Assembly: GCA_947648875.1 (NCBI GenBank)
Contig: CANSPM010000033.1
Location: forward strand, 1 to 44,188
Direction of reading: 5' to 3'
DNA from: an uncultured Lachnospiraceae bacterium
Lineage (GTDB): Bacteria; Bacillota; Clostridia; Lachnospirales; Lachnospiraceae
DNA length: 44,188 nt
Every line of letters begins with the position of its first letter. Position 1 is the stretch's first letter. Of the stretch, positions 1 through 7,690 are shown in pieces. Made by a program: the position numbers and the translations under genes. Below the pieces are notes generated by a model, which did not search any database, was not told the DNA's origin, and saw only the letters and a program-made list of their open reading frames with translations.

Positions 1-7
1 TTGTTAA

Positions 8-607
8 TTGGGCATGGTCAAGTACCCACCATCATGCCAGAAGCCTCTTTTTTTTCTGCTTTTAGTTTCAGCATTTGTTAATTTTTTTCTGGCAGGATAT
101 AATTTGCTACTACCATATACGGATTTGCTATATGCAGATATCTTTTCTGATTTTTATGGAAAGGTATTAGTGGCAGGGTCTATAGGAGGGGTGGTTGGTT
201 CATTTGTTAATTCTAAATTGCCTAATAAAATTACAGATAAATTATCTGTGCTACTTTTCTTTTTAGGATTAACAGGTGGATCCCTTTTCCTCCCTCCGAT
301 TGTGAGTTATACGGAAAAGATATGGATCTGTCTTGCACCTTTTTCTTTGTTTGGTGCTATGTTGACTATGTTTAATATCAATTTTATGACGTATGTTCAA
401 ATTCATGTTGACGAAAACTATCTGGGACGTGTGTTTAGTGTCATTTTTACAGTTGCAGTGCTATTTATGCCTGTTGGTTCTTTTGTTTTTTCATTTATGA
501 ATATTACAAACAACATTTATGGTTTTTGGATAATAGGTGGTGGGGTTGTAATTCTTTCAATAATTGGTTATTTACTAATTCCAAAGAAGGAAATTGAAAT
601 TGAATAG
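8..607 (+). pseudogene. MFS permease, C-terminal half only
   Basis: The reading frame encodes about 199 residues with five to six strongly hydrophobic segments and ends in a lysine/glutamate tail, as in the second half of a 12-helix major facilitator efflux permease. The stretch LGRVFSVIFTVAVLFMPVGS resembles the C-terminal bundle of MFS_3/macrolide-efflux type exporters. A TAA at 5-7 lies immediately upstream in the same frame and the first codon would be TTG with no ribosome site, so the N-terminal half is lost, frameshifted, or outside the window. It lies just upstream of the NRPS-like unit and could have been its exporter, but that is inference. The family call is fairly safe and the substrate is unknown. 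Confidence 0.6.
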
Positions 608-654
608 AAATATAGTAATAGGTAAAAAGCAAAGTTTAAAGGAAATAACTGTAG

Positions 655-670
655 AATAGACTCTCGGAAT
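655..670 (+). repeat. Left terminal inverted repeat of dead IS
   Basis: This 16-bp sequence is a perfect reverse complement of 1275-1290 and forms the outer end of the degenerate IS. Confidence 0.75.
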
Positions 671-792
671 CTTGTGTCTGTCAGCCAGAATTTTACTTGA
701 CCAGTTCAGTCAGCTGAACATTGAAACGCAAATATTATCCAGAGAAGAACAGATGGAACGAATTCTTTTAATCGTGGAGTCTCTGGCAGAGC

Positions 793-1200
793 TCATGCAT
801 CAAGATGCTGACACATCGTGACGGCAAACAGGCGACAGTACCACATCTTAGAGGAACGGAATCTGTCGTCTTCTAAGTTATAGTCTACTTTTTCACGTTT
901 GTTACAGCGTTCTACAGAAGTCTTTGCATTATATTTCATTTTTTATCCCCTGCTGCTGCGTGGCGGATCAATAAAAGCCTTGGGTTGTCTTTCATGACAA
1001 GGTGTACAGTCCTGCCATATTTCGCATCGGATCAAGAATTTTGTCCTTCCTTTTGCAGATTCGGTGCCGTCCCTGCGCATGGTATGGCCTTCTCTGTATA
1101 CAGGGACATCGTCGTCGTTAATGGTAAAATCATTTTTGTATACGGGTGGCGGCCCCCTGTTGTCATTCAGATCAATGAAAGGAATGATCCCATAGCAGAG
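793..1200 (-). pseudogene. DDE transposase remnant (IS1182-like/Tnp_1 group)
   Basis: Read on the minus strand from about 1200, the sequence gives GIIPFIDLNDNRGPPPVY, then REGHTMRRDGTESAKGRTKF. After frame changes it continues with VMKDNPRL, NAKTSVERCNKREKVDY, EDDRFRSSKMWYCRL and a final CQHLDA. This order of motifs is characteristic of the C-terminal part of DDE transposases common in Lachnospiraceae. At least two frameshifts and a stop after PPRSSRG interrupt it and the N-terminus is absent, so it cannot be active. The plus-strand ORF at 985-1260 is only the shadow of this remnant. Confidence 0.75.
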
Positions 1201-1274
1201 GAGCTTATTTTAGAAAAAAGGTGGGGAACTTATAAAACCGGAGTTTTGGATGCCGCTTAGAATGAGGTATCGAA

Positions 1275-1290
1275 ATTCCGAGAGTCTATT
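1275..1290 (-). repeat. Right terminal inverted repeat of dead IS
   Basis: This is a perfect 16-bp partner of 655-670. The following gene starts only 20 bp beyond it. Confidence 0.75.
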
Positions 1291-1309
1291 AAATTAATGA
1301 GGAGGAAAA

Positions 1310-2056
1310 ATGGAAGGATATAATAAAGTTGTATTACCAGTTCCGTTTAGGATTCATTCGTTTGTAACTGAATTTGGAAGGATGTATGAAGAGAAGAGTA
1401 AACATAGTTTTGGAGGAGGTTTTGGATTCTCAGTATCGACAGGAAATTATTTGATAGTACAAAGATCTGAAAAAAGAGTTGTAAAAGCTCCATATAAGAA
1501 TGTGATTGGAAAATATATTGATCTGTTTAAAGAAATATATGAGTATGATGGAGAATTTATCATTGAACTTAAAGAAGAATTTCCAAAACATAGTGGGTTT
1601 GGTTCTACAATTGTTATGATTACAACGACGTGTGCGGCTCTGAATATTTTGCTTGGAAATAAGTTGTTTAAAACGGACTTCAATGGAAACGAGTATATAG
1701 ATGCTCGAAATTTTGCATCCAATGTCATTCAGACCAATAATTCAAGCCTCAATCAAAAGTATTCAATAAATTTTCTTGCGTTTACTTCCTATACTGAAGC
1801 AGATGTTTTTGAAACTAAAGAGGACCAAATGGATCAATTAAGAGATTTGGGATTTGCAGTATGTGAATATGAACCGATGAAGAGTGACTTCTCAAAAGAA
1901 TCTATCAGTGCTTATATTAAAAAACTTAAAGATAAAGCAGATAATATGAGTATACCAGTAGATGGAATTGTAATTACTTTTAATAATGTTGAATTTTCAA
2001 AGAGTCTGGGCAGAACTTCACATCATTACAATGACTCATTAGCATATAAGTTTTAG
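1310..2056 (+). CDS. GHMP-kinase-like protein, beta-RFA-P-synthase-like
   Basis: This 248-aa protein starts at an ATG preceded by a good GAGGAGG site. The N-terminus VLPVPFRIHSFVTEFG followed by GGGFGFSVSTG, and PKHSGFGST at residues 92-100, match the pattern of GHMP-fold enzymes, especially the archaeal-type beta-ribofuranosylaminobenzene 5'-phosphate synthase group. There, the H-x-G-x-G-S loop binds a phosphate-bearing substrate. The protein is shorter than the usual 300-330 residues and its C-terminal GHMP domain is hard to recognise, so it may be truncated or a divergent subfamily. It lies 26 bp upstream of the NRPS gene in the same direction, which suggests one operon making or activating a small metabolite. 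Reaction and substrate are not known. Confidence 0.55.
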   Translation: MEGYNKVVLPVPFRIHSFVTEFGRMYEEKSKHSFGGGFGFSVSTGNYLIVQRSEKRVVKAPYKNVIGKYIDLFKEIYEYDGEFIIELKEEFPKHSGFGSTIVMITTTCAALNILLGNKLFKTDFNGNEYIDARNFASNVIQTNNSSLNQKYSINFLAFTSYTEADVFETKEDQMDQLRDLGFAVCEYEPMKSDFSKESISAYIKKLKDKADNMSIPVDGIVITFNNVEFSKSLGRTSHHYNDSLAYKF

Positions 2057-2082
2057 CAGATTTATACAAGGAGAATGAAAGA

Positions 2083-5034
2083 ATGGACATATTTAAGTTT
2101 TTTGGGGATAAAGTTATAAATTCCCCCAATGAAATAATGATGTTTGATGGCATAAGAGAGATTTCTTATGGTGAAGCATCACGTATGGTAGACTACTATG
2201 CTGAGAAAATAATAGAAAGAACAGAGGGCGAAAAAAAGCGAATCCTTTTGAAATTGGATCATAGTTATAGAATTATTATCTCTATTTTGGCCGTGTTAAA
2301 AACTGGAAACAGTTATGTGCCAATTAATAAAGATTATAGTGATGACAGGGTTAGAAAAATTGGAAAATACTGTTCTAGTGATATTATCATTACGGATTCA
2401 AAACAATTTAGTGATATGAACGAGATTGTTTTTGAAGAAAAAAAGATTGAACAGGTAAATCCTTTTGATTATATTAAATATGAAAATACGGATGAAGTGT
2501 ATGTACTGTTTACATCAGGAAGTACAGGAGAACCAAAAGGATGTTCTGTTCTATATCACAATTTGTGCTATATTATGCAAAATATGATTAAAATTGGTGA
2601 TTGGAATAATTATTCTAAAGTGTGCTTCTCTACTCCTTATACCTTTGACGTTTCAACGACCGAGATTTATGGATTTGTTTATGGTGCAAGTATATATGTG
2701 TGTGAAACGGCAAGAACGGATGTATTCAAGATTTTTCCATATATAATAAGTGAAAATGCTATAACCCATTTAGCATTATCACCATCGGGGCTAAAAAATA
2801 TGTATAATGCATATACAGATGATCAGCTAGATTTGATGGGGGCTACTTTGAAATGCGTTATGGTGGCTGGTGAAACTTTTAAAAAAGAAATATTTGCTAG
2901 ATGGAATGATTCAAATTGGAATTACCGCTTGTTAAACCTTTACGGCCCTACTGAGGCAACGGTGTATGCTACAGGCTATGAATTACATAAAGGTGATGTA
3001 TATGATAAAAGTATTCCAATCGGAAAATGCCTTAAAGGATGTGTATTTTATATAGATAAGCCGGATGAGAACGGAATTGGCGAGTTGGTTCTTGGGGGTG
3101 AGGGTATTGCAAAAGGATATATCAATAATCCAAGCGAGCAAAATAAGAGATTTTTCTTAAAAGATAACATTTACTATTATCGAACCGGAGACCTAGTGTC
3201 ATTAGAAGAAGAAATATTGATGTACCATGGACGAAATGACGATCAGGTACAAATAAACGGGATTCGTGTTGAGCTTGGGGAAATAGAAACGCGTATAAAT
3301 GAACTGGATGAAGTAAAAGAAAATGTTGTTATCTATTATAATGGCATGCTTATTGCTACGATAGTTCTGAATGATGGCGTTGCGTTTTCACATACTGAGA
3401 TAAGAGAGAAGCTGGGTAAAAAAGTTCCTCGTTATATGATACCTAACAGTTTTCGTACTGTTGATGCATTGCAACTAAACGTAAATAACAAGATAGATCG
3501 GAAAAAAGTACTCGAGAATTATCTACTTGAAAGAAATAAGAAAATTGAAAACGAAAAATCAGACTCAAGTGACAGAGTATTGAAATTGATGAGAGAATGT
3601 TTAGAAGAAAATGGCCTTTCGCTTTCAATAGATGGTGACTTCTTTGAAAATGGTGGTAATTCTTTAAGTGCTTTATTGTTGATAACTAAATTAGAGCAAT
3701 TATTTCAGGTTTCTTTGGATGCCGATGTTATCTACACATTTAGGTCTTGCCGAAGAATAGTTCGATATATACAGGAATTGCAAAATAAAGATACATCGCT
3801 TGATATTATAGGTAATAGCATTGTCTATGATAAGATAGTTAATTTGACAAAACAGATAAAAATTTATTTGTATGATAATTTATCTGCGGTAAAATATTCT
3901 TATAGAGCTTTATATATTCATAAGTACTATTATGACAGAAAATTTAATAGTTCTATTTCGTTTAAATATGATTTAGGCGATGTTTATACAATGGATGAAG
4001 TTAAGACCGCAGTAAAGACATTATTATCAGAAAATAGTCTCTTAACTTCTAAAATTCGCGCAGAGAATAATTGGGTTTATTTTGATGAATACGAGGCAAA
4101 AGAAAAAGATATTCCCGTTGTGGAATTGCCTTATGAAGATAATGCATTTATCAATTTTGTTGTTAAAAACTACTCTGAGGAATTATATACTGCCCGATAT
4201 AACGGTGGATTTTTATCTTTTTTTATCATTGTGAAAAGTGGCAGAAACATTTCTGTTATCGGAATACTGGATCATTCTGTTGCAGACGGAGCAAGTGTTT
4301 CGGTTATTAAATTAAAAATTAGTGGTATCCTTAATAAAAAAGAACGAAAGGAATCCATTTCATATAGAGAATACTGCGAATATATTAGAAAAGATCAATG
4401 TAACATAGAAGCGGTTTTAGATAACTGGTATATGAAACTTTTGCGAGAGGGGGAAGTGAAAAATAAAAAGCAACTTCTTGAAAGCAAGGAAACGAAGTCT
4501 TGTCATTATGTAATGGAAAATGTTATGGATGATTCAAATACATCAATTATAAAAAATGTTGGTTATTGGGTTGGAGATAAATTGAGTGATTGGATAGGAA
4601 ATGAATGCGTAGCACTGCGATTCATTGTTAATTTGCGTGATTATTGCAGTGTTTCACTTAAATCTACTCTCGGTGATTTACATGCTAGTTTGTCCTTTTT
4701 CTATTGTAAAGGTGATACATATAACGCATTTGCTGACCGTGTTGATGAAGTTATTGATTTGTTGGGTGATTTTTGCTCTCGTCATTCATTGTATATTGAG
4801 GATAATAAATATTCAGATGAATCTAGAGTGGGTGAATTGACGGATCTTATCGATAATGCGGAGTTTATAAGTGTTAGTTATCAAGGTGCTGTTAGTGATG
4901 AACAGTTGGCACTATATGAAAAAGAAATGAGTGAAGCGCATAAGCGTTTATCTTCAGCAAATGCTCGATTATTTGTGACGGTATTTTATAATAGGGGAAA
5001 TATCCATGTATTTTTGAATAAACATATATTTTAA
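2083..5034 (+). CDS. Nonribosomal peptide synthetase, A-PCP-condensation-like
   Basis: This 983-aa protein has an AAGGAGAA ribosome site. The adenylation domain spans about residues 10-480: core A3 LFTSGSTGEPKG (142-153), A4 with FD at 188-189 (the Asp that anchors an alpha-amino group), A5 NLYGPTEAT (285-293), A7/A8 YRTGDL and GIRVELGEIE (393-402), and A10 NNKIDRKK with its catalytic Lys. A carrier domain follows, with the phosphopantetheine Ser in GGNS near 527. The remaining 400 residues form a condensation/acyltransferase-like domain whose active site is H-S-V-A-D-G (His731, Asp735), a single-His variant of HHxxxDG. A hand alignment of pocket residues gives roughly D-V-T-S-M-A-L-V-Y-K, which matches no specificity code I know. 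There is no thioesterase. It probably activates one amino acid and transfers it to an acceptor, perhaps the product of the GHMP-like neighbour (inference). Confidence 0.85.
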   Translation: MDIFKFFGDKVINSPNEIMMFDGIREISYGEASRMVDYYAEKIIERTEGEKKRILLKLDHSYRIIISILAVLKTGNSYVPINKDYSDDRVRKIGKYCSSDIIITDSKQFSDMNEIVFEEKKIEQVNPFDYIKYENTDEVYVLFTSGSTGEPKGCSVLYHNLCYIMQNMIKIGDWNNYSKVCFSTPYTFDVSTTEIYGFVYGASIYVCETARTDVFKIFPYIISENAITHLALSPSGLKNMYNAYTDDQLDLMGATLKCVMVAGETFKKEIFARWNDSNWNYRLLNLYGPTEATVYATGYELHKGDVYDKSIPIGKCLKGCVFYIDKPDENGIGELVLGGEGIAKGYINNPSEQNKRFFLKDNIYYYRTGDLVSLEEEILMYHGRNDDQVQINGIRVELGEIETRINELDEVKENVVIYYNGMLIATIVLNDGVAFSHTEIREKLGKKVPRYMIPNSFRTVDALQLNVNNKIDRKKVLENYLLERNKKIENEKSDSSDRVLKLMRECLEENGLSLSIDGDFFENGGNSLSALLLITKLEQLFQVSLDADVIYTFRSCRRIVRYIQELQNKDTSLDIIGNSIVYDKIVNLTKQIKIYLYDNLSAVKYSYRALYIHKYYYDRKFNSSISFKYDLGDVYTMDEVKTAVKTLLSENSLLTSKIRAENNWVYFDEYEAKEKDIPVVELPYEDNAFINFVVKNYSEELYTARYNGGFLSFFIIVKSGRNISVIGILDHSVADGASVSVIKLKISGILNKKERKESISYREYCEYIRKDQCNIEAVLDNWYMKLLREGEVKNKKQLLESKETKSCHYVMENVMDDSNTSIIKNVGYWVGDKLSDWIGNECVALRFIVNLRDYCSVSLKSTLGDLHASLSFFYCKGDTYNAFADRVDEVIDLLGDFCSRHSLYIEDNKYSDESRVGELTDLIDNAEFISVSYQGAVSDEQLALYEKEMSEAHKRLSSANARLFVTVFYNRGNIHVFLNKHIF

Positions 5035-5150
5035 TTTATTACTAAATATACAGCAGCAACTGGATGATTATTTTTCGTAATTAGTCTGAATGATCCATGA
5101 GCATATAAAAATGCGCAAAGCGGCAATAACCTTAGTGCAGTTCATTTTAG
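5035..5150. other. Intergenic, no feature seen
   Basis: This AT-rich stretch after the NRPS stop has no clear terminator hairpin and no ORF. Degraded pyrD-like coding similarity begins near its right end. Confidence 0.5.
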
Positions 5151-5390
5151 TTGTTCAATCTGCCGGAGCTTATTGCATTATGCAAGGAAAGCGCAGATAT
5201 TCAGATCCCGGTTATGCTAAAGTTACCTGTGCCGGAAGCGGATGATCTGGAAGCCGAGGAACGGCTGGCGGGGCAGGAAATAGCCCTGCTGGAGATCAAT
5301 ATTTCCTGCCCGAACATGGAGCATGCGGGATGGTTTTTGGGCAGGACCCGGGATTGGTGGAGTACATCACGAGGAACGACGGCGGAGTTG
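5151..5390 (+). pseudogene. Dihydroorotate dehydrogenase-like (pyrD-like) fragment
   Basis: The frame reads FNLPELIALCKESADIQIPV, then LLEINISCPNMEHAG, a segment typical of class 1 dihydroorotate dehydrogenases and related flavin enzymes (E-x-N-I-S-C-P-N loop). A frame change just after the WFLG residues restores QDPGLVEYITR, as expected next in the family. Only about 80 of roughly 300 residues remain and both ends are missing, so this is a decayed fragment. A real small protein from 5151 is unlikely. Confidence 0.55.
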
Positions 5391-5413
5391 TTGAATGAAA
5401 ATACACAAAAGGC

Positions 5414-5450
5414 AACTGCCGCAGATGGCCCACTATCATATGCGGCAGTT
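5414..5450 (+). terminator. Intrinsic terminator-like hairpin
   Basis: AACTGCCGCA at 5414-5423 pairs perfectly with TGCGGCAGTT at 5441-5450 and is followed by TGACTTTTTC. The loop is long (17 nt). It would end transcription coming from the pyrD-like remnant. Confidence 0.55.
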
Positions 5451-5479
5451 TGACTTTTTCATCGAGATATAAGTTATAT

Positions 5480-5573
5480 TTTTACATTTCTGATACAAGT
5501 TCATTGTATTCTTGATATATTTGTGCGCTACAATATCCCCATAGAAATAAAGGATAAAGGAGAATGTGATATG
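5480..5573 (+). repeat. asnB-type leader, copy 1
   Basis: This 93-bp leader is repeated at 6557-6649. Both copies share TTTTACATTTCTGATACAA near the start, CCCCATAGAAAT in the middle and a GGANAAAGGAGAATGTG ribosome site before ATG; the centre diverges. Copy 1 ends on the ATG of an asnB N-terminal fragment. TTTACA could be a -35 box, but the -10 is weak, so promoter function is only suggested. Confidence 0.6.
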
Positions 5574-5696
5574 TGTGGGATATGTGGGTATCTTGAGGAT
5601 TCTGTGGAGAGGGAGCACGTGCTGGAGCGTATGATGCGGGTAATTTGGTATCGCGGGCCTGATGGGAGAGAGGCCGGTTTTGAAGCGGTGGGCTAA
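5571..5696 (+). pseudogene. Asparagine synthetase (AsnB) N-terminal fragment
   Basis: The ATG at 5571 opens a 41-residue frame beginning MCGICGYLED and containing YRGPDG. These are the invariant N-terminus (nucleophile Cys2) and the HRGPDG-type motif of class II glutamine amidotransferase domains in AsnB-type synthetases. It stops at TAA 5694-5696 after about 7 percent of the usual 500-600 residues, so it is a truncated remnant behind an intact AAAGGAGAA ribosome site. The matching C-terminal piece lies at 6647-6942, with a lipoprotein gene in between. Confidence 0.65.
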
Positions 5697-5739
5697 AAGA
5701 ACTATCTTATCGACATATTATTACGGAGGAAAGAACACA

Positions 5740-6408
5740 ATGAAAAAAATATTTATAAAAAAAGCGAAGAAGAATAGGATTTCCATATGGATATGTGCAG
5801 TTGTCTTAACAATCAGTATGGGAACAATGACAGGCTGCTCGATGACAAAAGAAAATGCAGAGGATGTATCTGGTCAGTCAGAAAGTGAAAATATTCTGTC
5901 TGTTGAGGATTCCCCCGCTGATAATGACATATACGAAAACACGACAGTGCCTGAATCTTCTGAGGAGAAAGTGGAAAAAGAGGAAAAAATTGTCCTTGAG
6001 ATTATGAGAGAGGGTGAAATGGATGAAATGTCTGCCACACTTTTTGCGGGAGAAGGATATACCATTTATTTAACGGATGGAGACTGGCAGCAGCACGCAC
6101 CCGATGCATGGTCAGGTGCGTTTGACGGACAGATTGTGCTAAATGGTCAGGTTCAACTTTGGATAACTCATTATGAAGATAAAACGGTAGATCAAGTTAA
6201 GGGGGAATTGGAAGGTGATGGCTTCACATCGGAAAATTCTGATATGACCAGGCAGGAAGGTGAAGTTATATACAAAGTCAGGCTTAATGAATTTGAGAAT
6301 GATGTATGGGGAGTTAACTATTGCTATCCTATTGAGGCGGAAGAAGGGTGGGGAGCTTTATTGCCATTGATAGTAGATACCTTTGCAGTATCAATAGATG
6401 ATCAGTAA
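5740..6408 (+). CDS. Lipoprotein of unknown function
   Basis: The start is ATG 5740, which follows an ACGGAGGAAAG site; the ATG at 5662 further upstream in frame has no such site. The 222-aa product has a basic N-terminus, a hydrophobic stretch (IWICAVVLTISMGTMTGCSM) and a lipobox ending in Cys near residue 33, so it should be lipid-anchored on the outer face of the membrane. An acidic, Ser/Glu-rich linker follows. The C-terminal half (from about YTIYLTDGDWQQHAPDAWSG) is a compact domain with several Trp residues. I do not recognise the family. It stands alone between two asnB remnants with its own terminator-like hairpin. Confidence 0.75.
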   Translation: MKKIFIKKAKKNRISIWICAVVLTISMGTMTGCSMTKENAEDVSGQSESENILSVEDSPADNDIYENTTVPESSEEKVEKEEKIVLEIMREGEMDEMSATLFAGEGYTIYLTDGDWQQHAPDAWSGAFDGQIVLNGQVQLWITHYEDKTVDQVKGELEGDGFTSENSDMTRQEGEVIYKVRLNEFENDVWGVNYCYPIEAEEGWGALLPLIVDTFAVSIDDQ

Positions 6409-6430
6409 AAAGAGTTCCCATTAAGACATA

Positions 6431-6465
6431 AGAGCGTTTGTTGGAAAAACAATGAACGCTCTTTC
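6431..6465 (+). terminator. Terminator-like hairpin after lipoprotein
   Basis: AGAGCGTT (6431-6438) pairs with AACGCTCT (6455-6462) and is followed by a short T run. It lies 22 bp after the lipoprotein stop. Confidence 0.5.
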
Positions 6466-6556
6466 ACATTGTATATCGATTGAACAATACAAAAATTATC
6501 TGCGGTAACATTTGCTAACACTTGGGAACTGTAGACAGAAGGCCTGCTGGGTGAAC

Positions 6557-6649
6557 TTTTACATTTCTGATACAATTTCATAGAAGCCCGGATCTATTCG
6601 TCCGTTACAAATCCCCATAGAAATGAGGGACAAAGGAGAATGTGCTATG
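6557..6649 (+). repeat. asnB-type leader, copy 2
   Basis: This second copy of the leader is collinear with 5480-5573 except for about 1 nt, with the same start (TTTTACATTTCTGATACAA) and the same ribosome site. It ends on the ATG of the asnB C-terminal remnant, which implies two former asnB-like genes or one duplicated and then deleted. Confidence 0.6.
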
Positions 6650-6942
6650 TATTTCTCCGGAAAGGTAGCCCAAAGTGTTATGTCCAGGCAGGCATCTGAC
6701 AGAAGAAAACCGGGGTTCCCTGTTCCCATCCGCAACTGGCTGAGAGAGAAGGATTAGTATCTTCAGGGCAAAAAGGTTTTGCCAGTGAAACAGCAGCGAT
6801 TTATTTTCACAGTGAGTATCTTTTAAAGCTGTTGGAGGAACACAGGACAGGAAAAGAGGATCACAGCAGAAAAATATGGACGGTTTATAGCTTTTTGCTG
6901 TGGTATCAGATATACTTTGAAAAAGGTGCTTTCAAATATTAA
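6647..6942 (+). pseudogene. Asparagine synthetase (AsnB) C-terminal fragment
   Basis: An ATG with the conserved leader is followed within 20 codons by RRKPGFPVPIRNWLREKD, the K-x-G-F-P-V-P-I-R motif of the AsnB synthetase domain. After a frame change come ETAAIYFHSEYLLKLLEEH, then SRKIWTVYSFLLWYQIYF and a stop at 6940-6942, matching the C-terminal end of clostridial AsnB. The amidotransferase domain and most of the synthetase domain are missing, so this is an internally deleted gene with at least one frameshift. Confidence 0.65.
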
Positions 6943-6979
6943 ACTGAAGACCCGCTAAGGCGGGCAGGAAGGTGTAAGG

Positions 6980-7690
6980 ATGGAACGAGTGGGAGAAATA
7001 GATGCTGGTGAAACACGGATACTCATCATAGAAGATGAAAAAACCATTGCGGATCTCTTAAAATATGACCTGTGCCGGGAAGGATTTGCCGTAAAATGTG
7101 CTTATACCGGAGCCCAGGGAATGCTGGTGATGGAAGAGTTCGAACCGCAGCTGGTGCTTCTGGACTGGATGCTTCCCGACTTTAGCGGAGTGGATCTGTT
7201 AAAGCTGATGCTGGATAAATATGATATCCCTGTGATTATGCTGACGGCACGGGGAGCCATTGAAGACAAGGTGTACGGGATGTCCTGTGGAGCCGATGAC
7301 TATATCACTAAGCCCTTTGACTTAAGGGAGGTCAATATTCGCATCCGGGCGGTTCTACGGCGGTTTCAGAAGACGTTGGGGCTGGAAAAGAGAGAGCAGA
7401 TCAGTATTCCTGACGGTCAGATATATGAAAATGAGCGGACTGTTGTCCAGGACGGGGAGCAGGTGGAACTGACGCCTAAAGAATTTGATCTGCTACTGTG
7501 GATGGTCCGCCATCCAAGGCAGGTTTTTACCAGGGAAAGGCTGCTGGATGCTGTCTGGGGCTATGATTATGCGGGGGATACCAGAACGGTGGATATGCAT
7601 ATACAGCGCCTTCGGAAAAAGCTCCGTGCGGGAGAAGCCATTATTACAGTATTTGGAGTGGGGTATAAGTATGCACCGGAAGAAACGTAG
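6980..7690 (+). CDS. OmpR/PhoB-family response regulator
   Basis: This 236-aa protein has a receiver domain at about residues 12-125: acidic pocket EDE (18-20), phosphoacceptor Asp62 in LLDWMLPDFSG, Thr89 in MLTA and Lys111 in ITKPF. A winged-helix DNA-binding domain follows at about 140-232, with LTPKEFDLLLWMVRHP, DTRTVDMHIQRLRKKL and GVGYKY. It overlaps the downstream kinase gene by 20 bp, so the two are translationally coupled and form a two-component pair. The ribosome site is AAGGTGTAAGG. Target genes are unknown; the lipoprotein two genes downstream is a likely member of the regulon or a sensory accessory. Confidence 0.92.
   Translation: MERVGEIDAGETRILIIEDEKTIADLLKYDLCREGFAVKCAYTGAQGMLVMEEFEPQLVLLDWMLPDFSGVDLLKLMLDKYDIPVIMLTARGAIEDKVYGMSCGADDYITKPFDLREVNIRIRAVLRRFQKTLGLEKREQISIPDGQIYENERTVVQDGEQVELTPKEFDLLLWMVRHPRQVFTRERLLDAVWGYDYAGDTRTVDMHIQRLRKKLRAGEAIITVFGVGYKYAPEET

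Larger units (their letters stand above)
655..1290. mobile_element. Degenerate insertion sequence with perfect 16-bp terminal inverted repeats
   Basis: AATAGACTCTCGGAAT at 655-670 is exactly repeated in inverted orientation at 1275-1290. Between them the minus strand carries a decayed DDE transposase C-terminus. The element is only 636 bp, far too short for a complete IS of this type, so it has suffered an internal deletion. No convincing direct target duplication is visible. It lies between the MFS fragment and the GHMP-like gene, whose ribosome site begins just outside the right repeat. Confidence 0.75.

Noticed and set aside
674..823. Plus-strand frame reading FSQLNIETQILSREEQMERI inside the dead IS
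   Set aside because: Protein-like and possibly an old accessory frame, but it has no start with a ribosome site and no family; too weak to list as a gene.
985..1260. 91-codon plus-strand ORF
   Set aside because: It is the shadow of the minus-strand DDE transposase remnant, whose motifs are clear on the other strand.
7485..7670. Upstream extension of the histidine kinase frame
   Set aside because: It lies entirely within the response-regulator gene in another frame; ATG 7671 with a ribosome site and a membrane helix just after it is the proper start.
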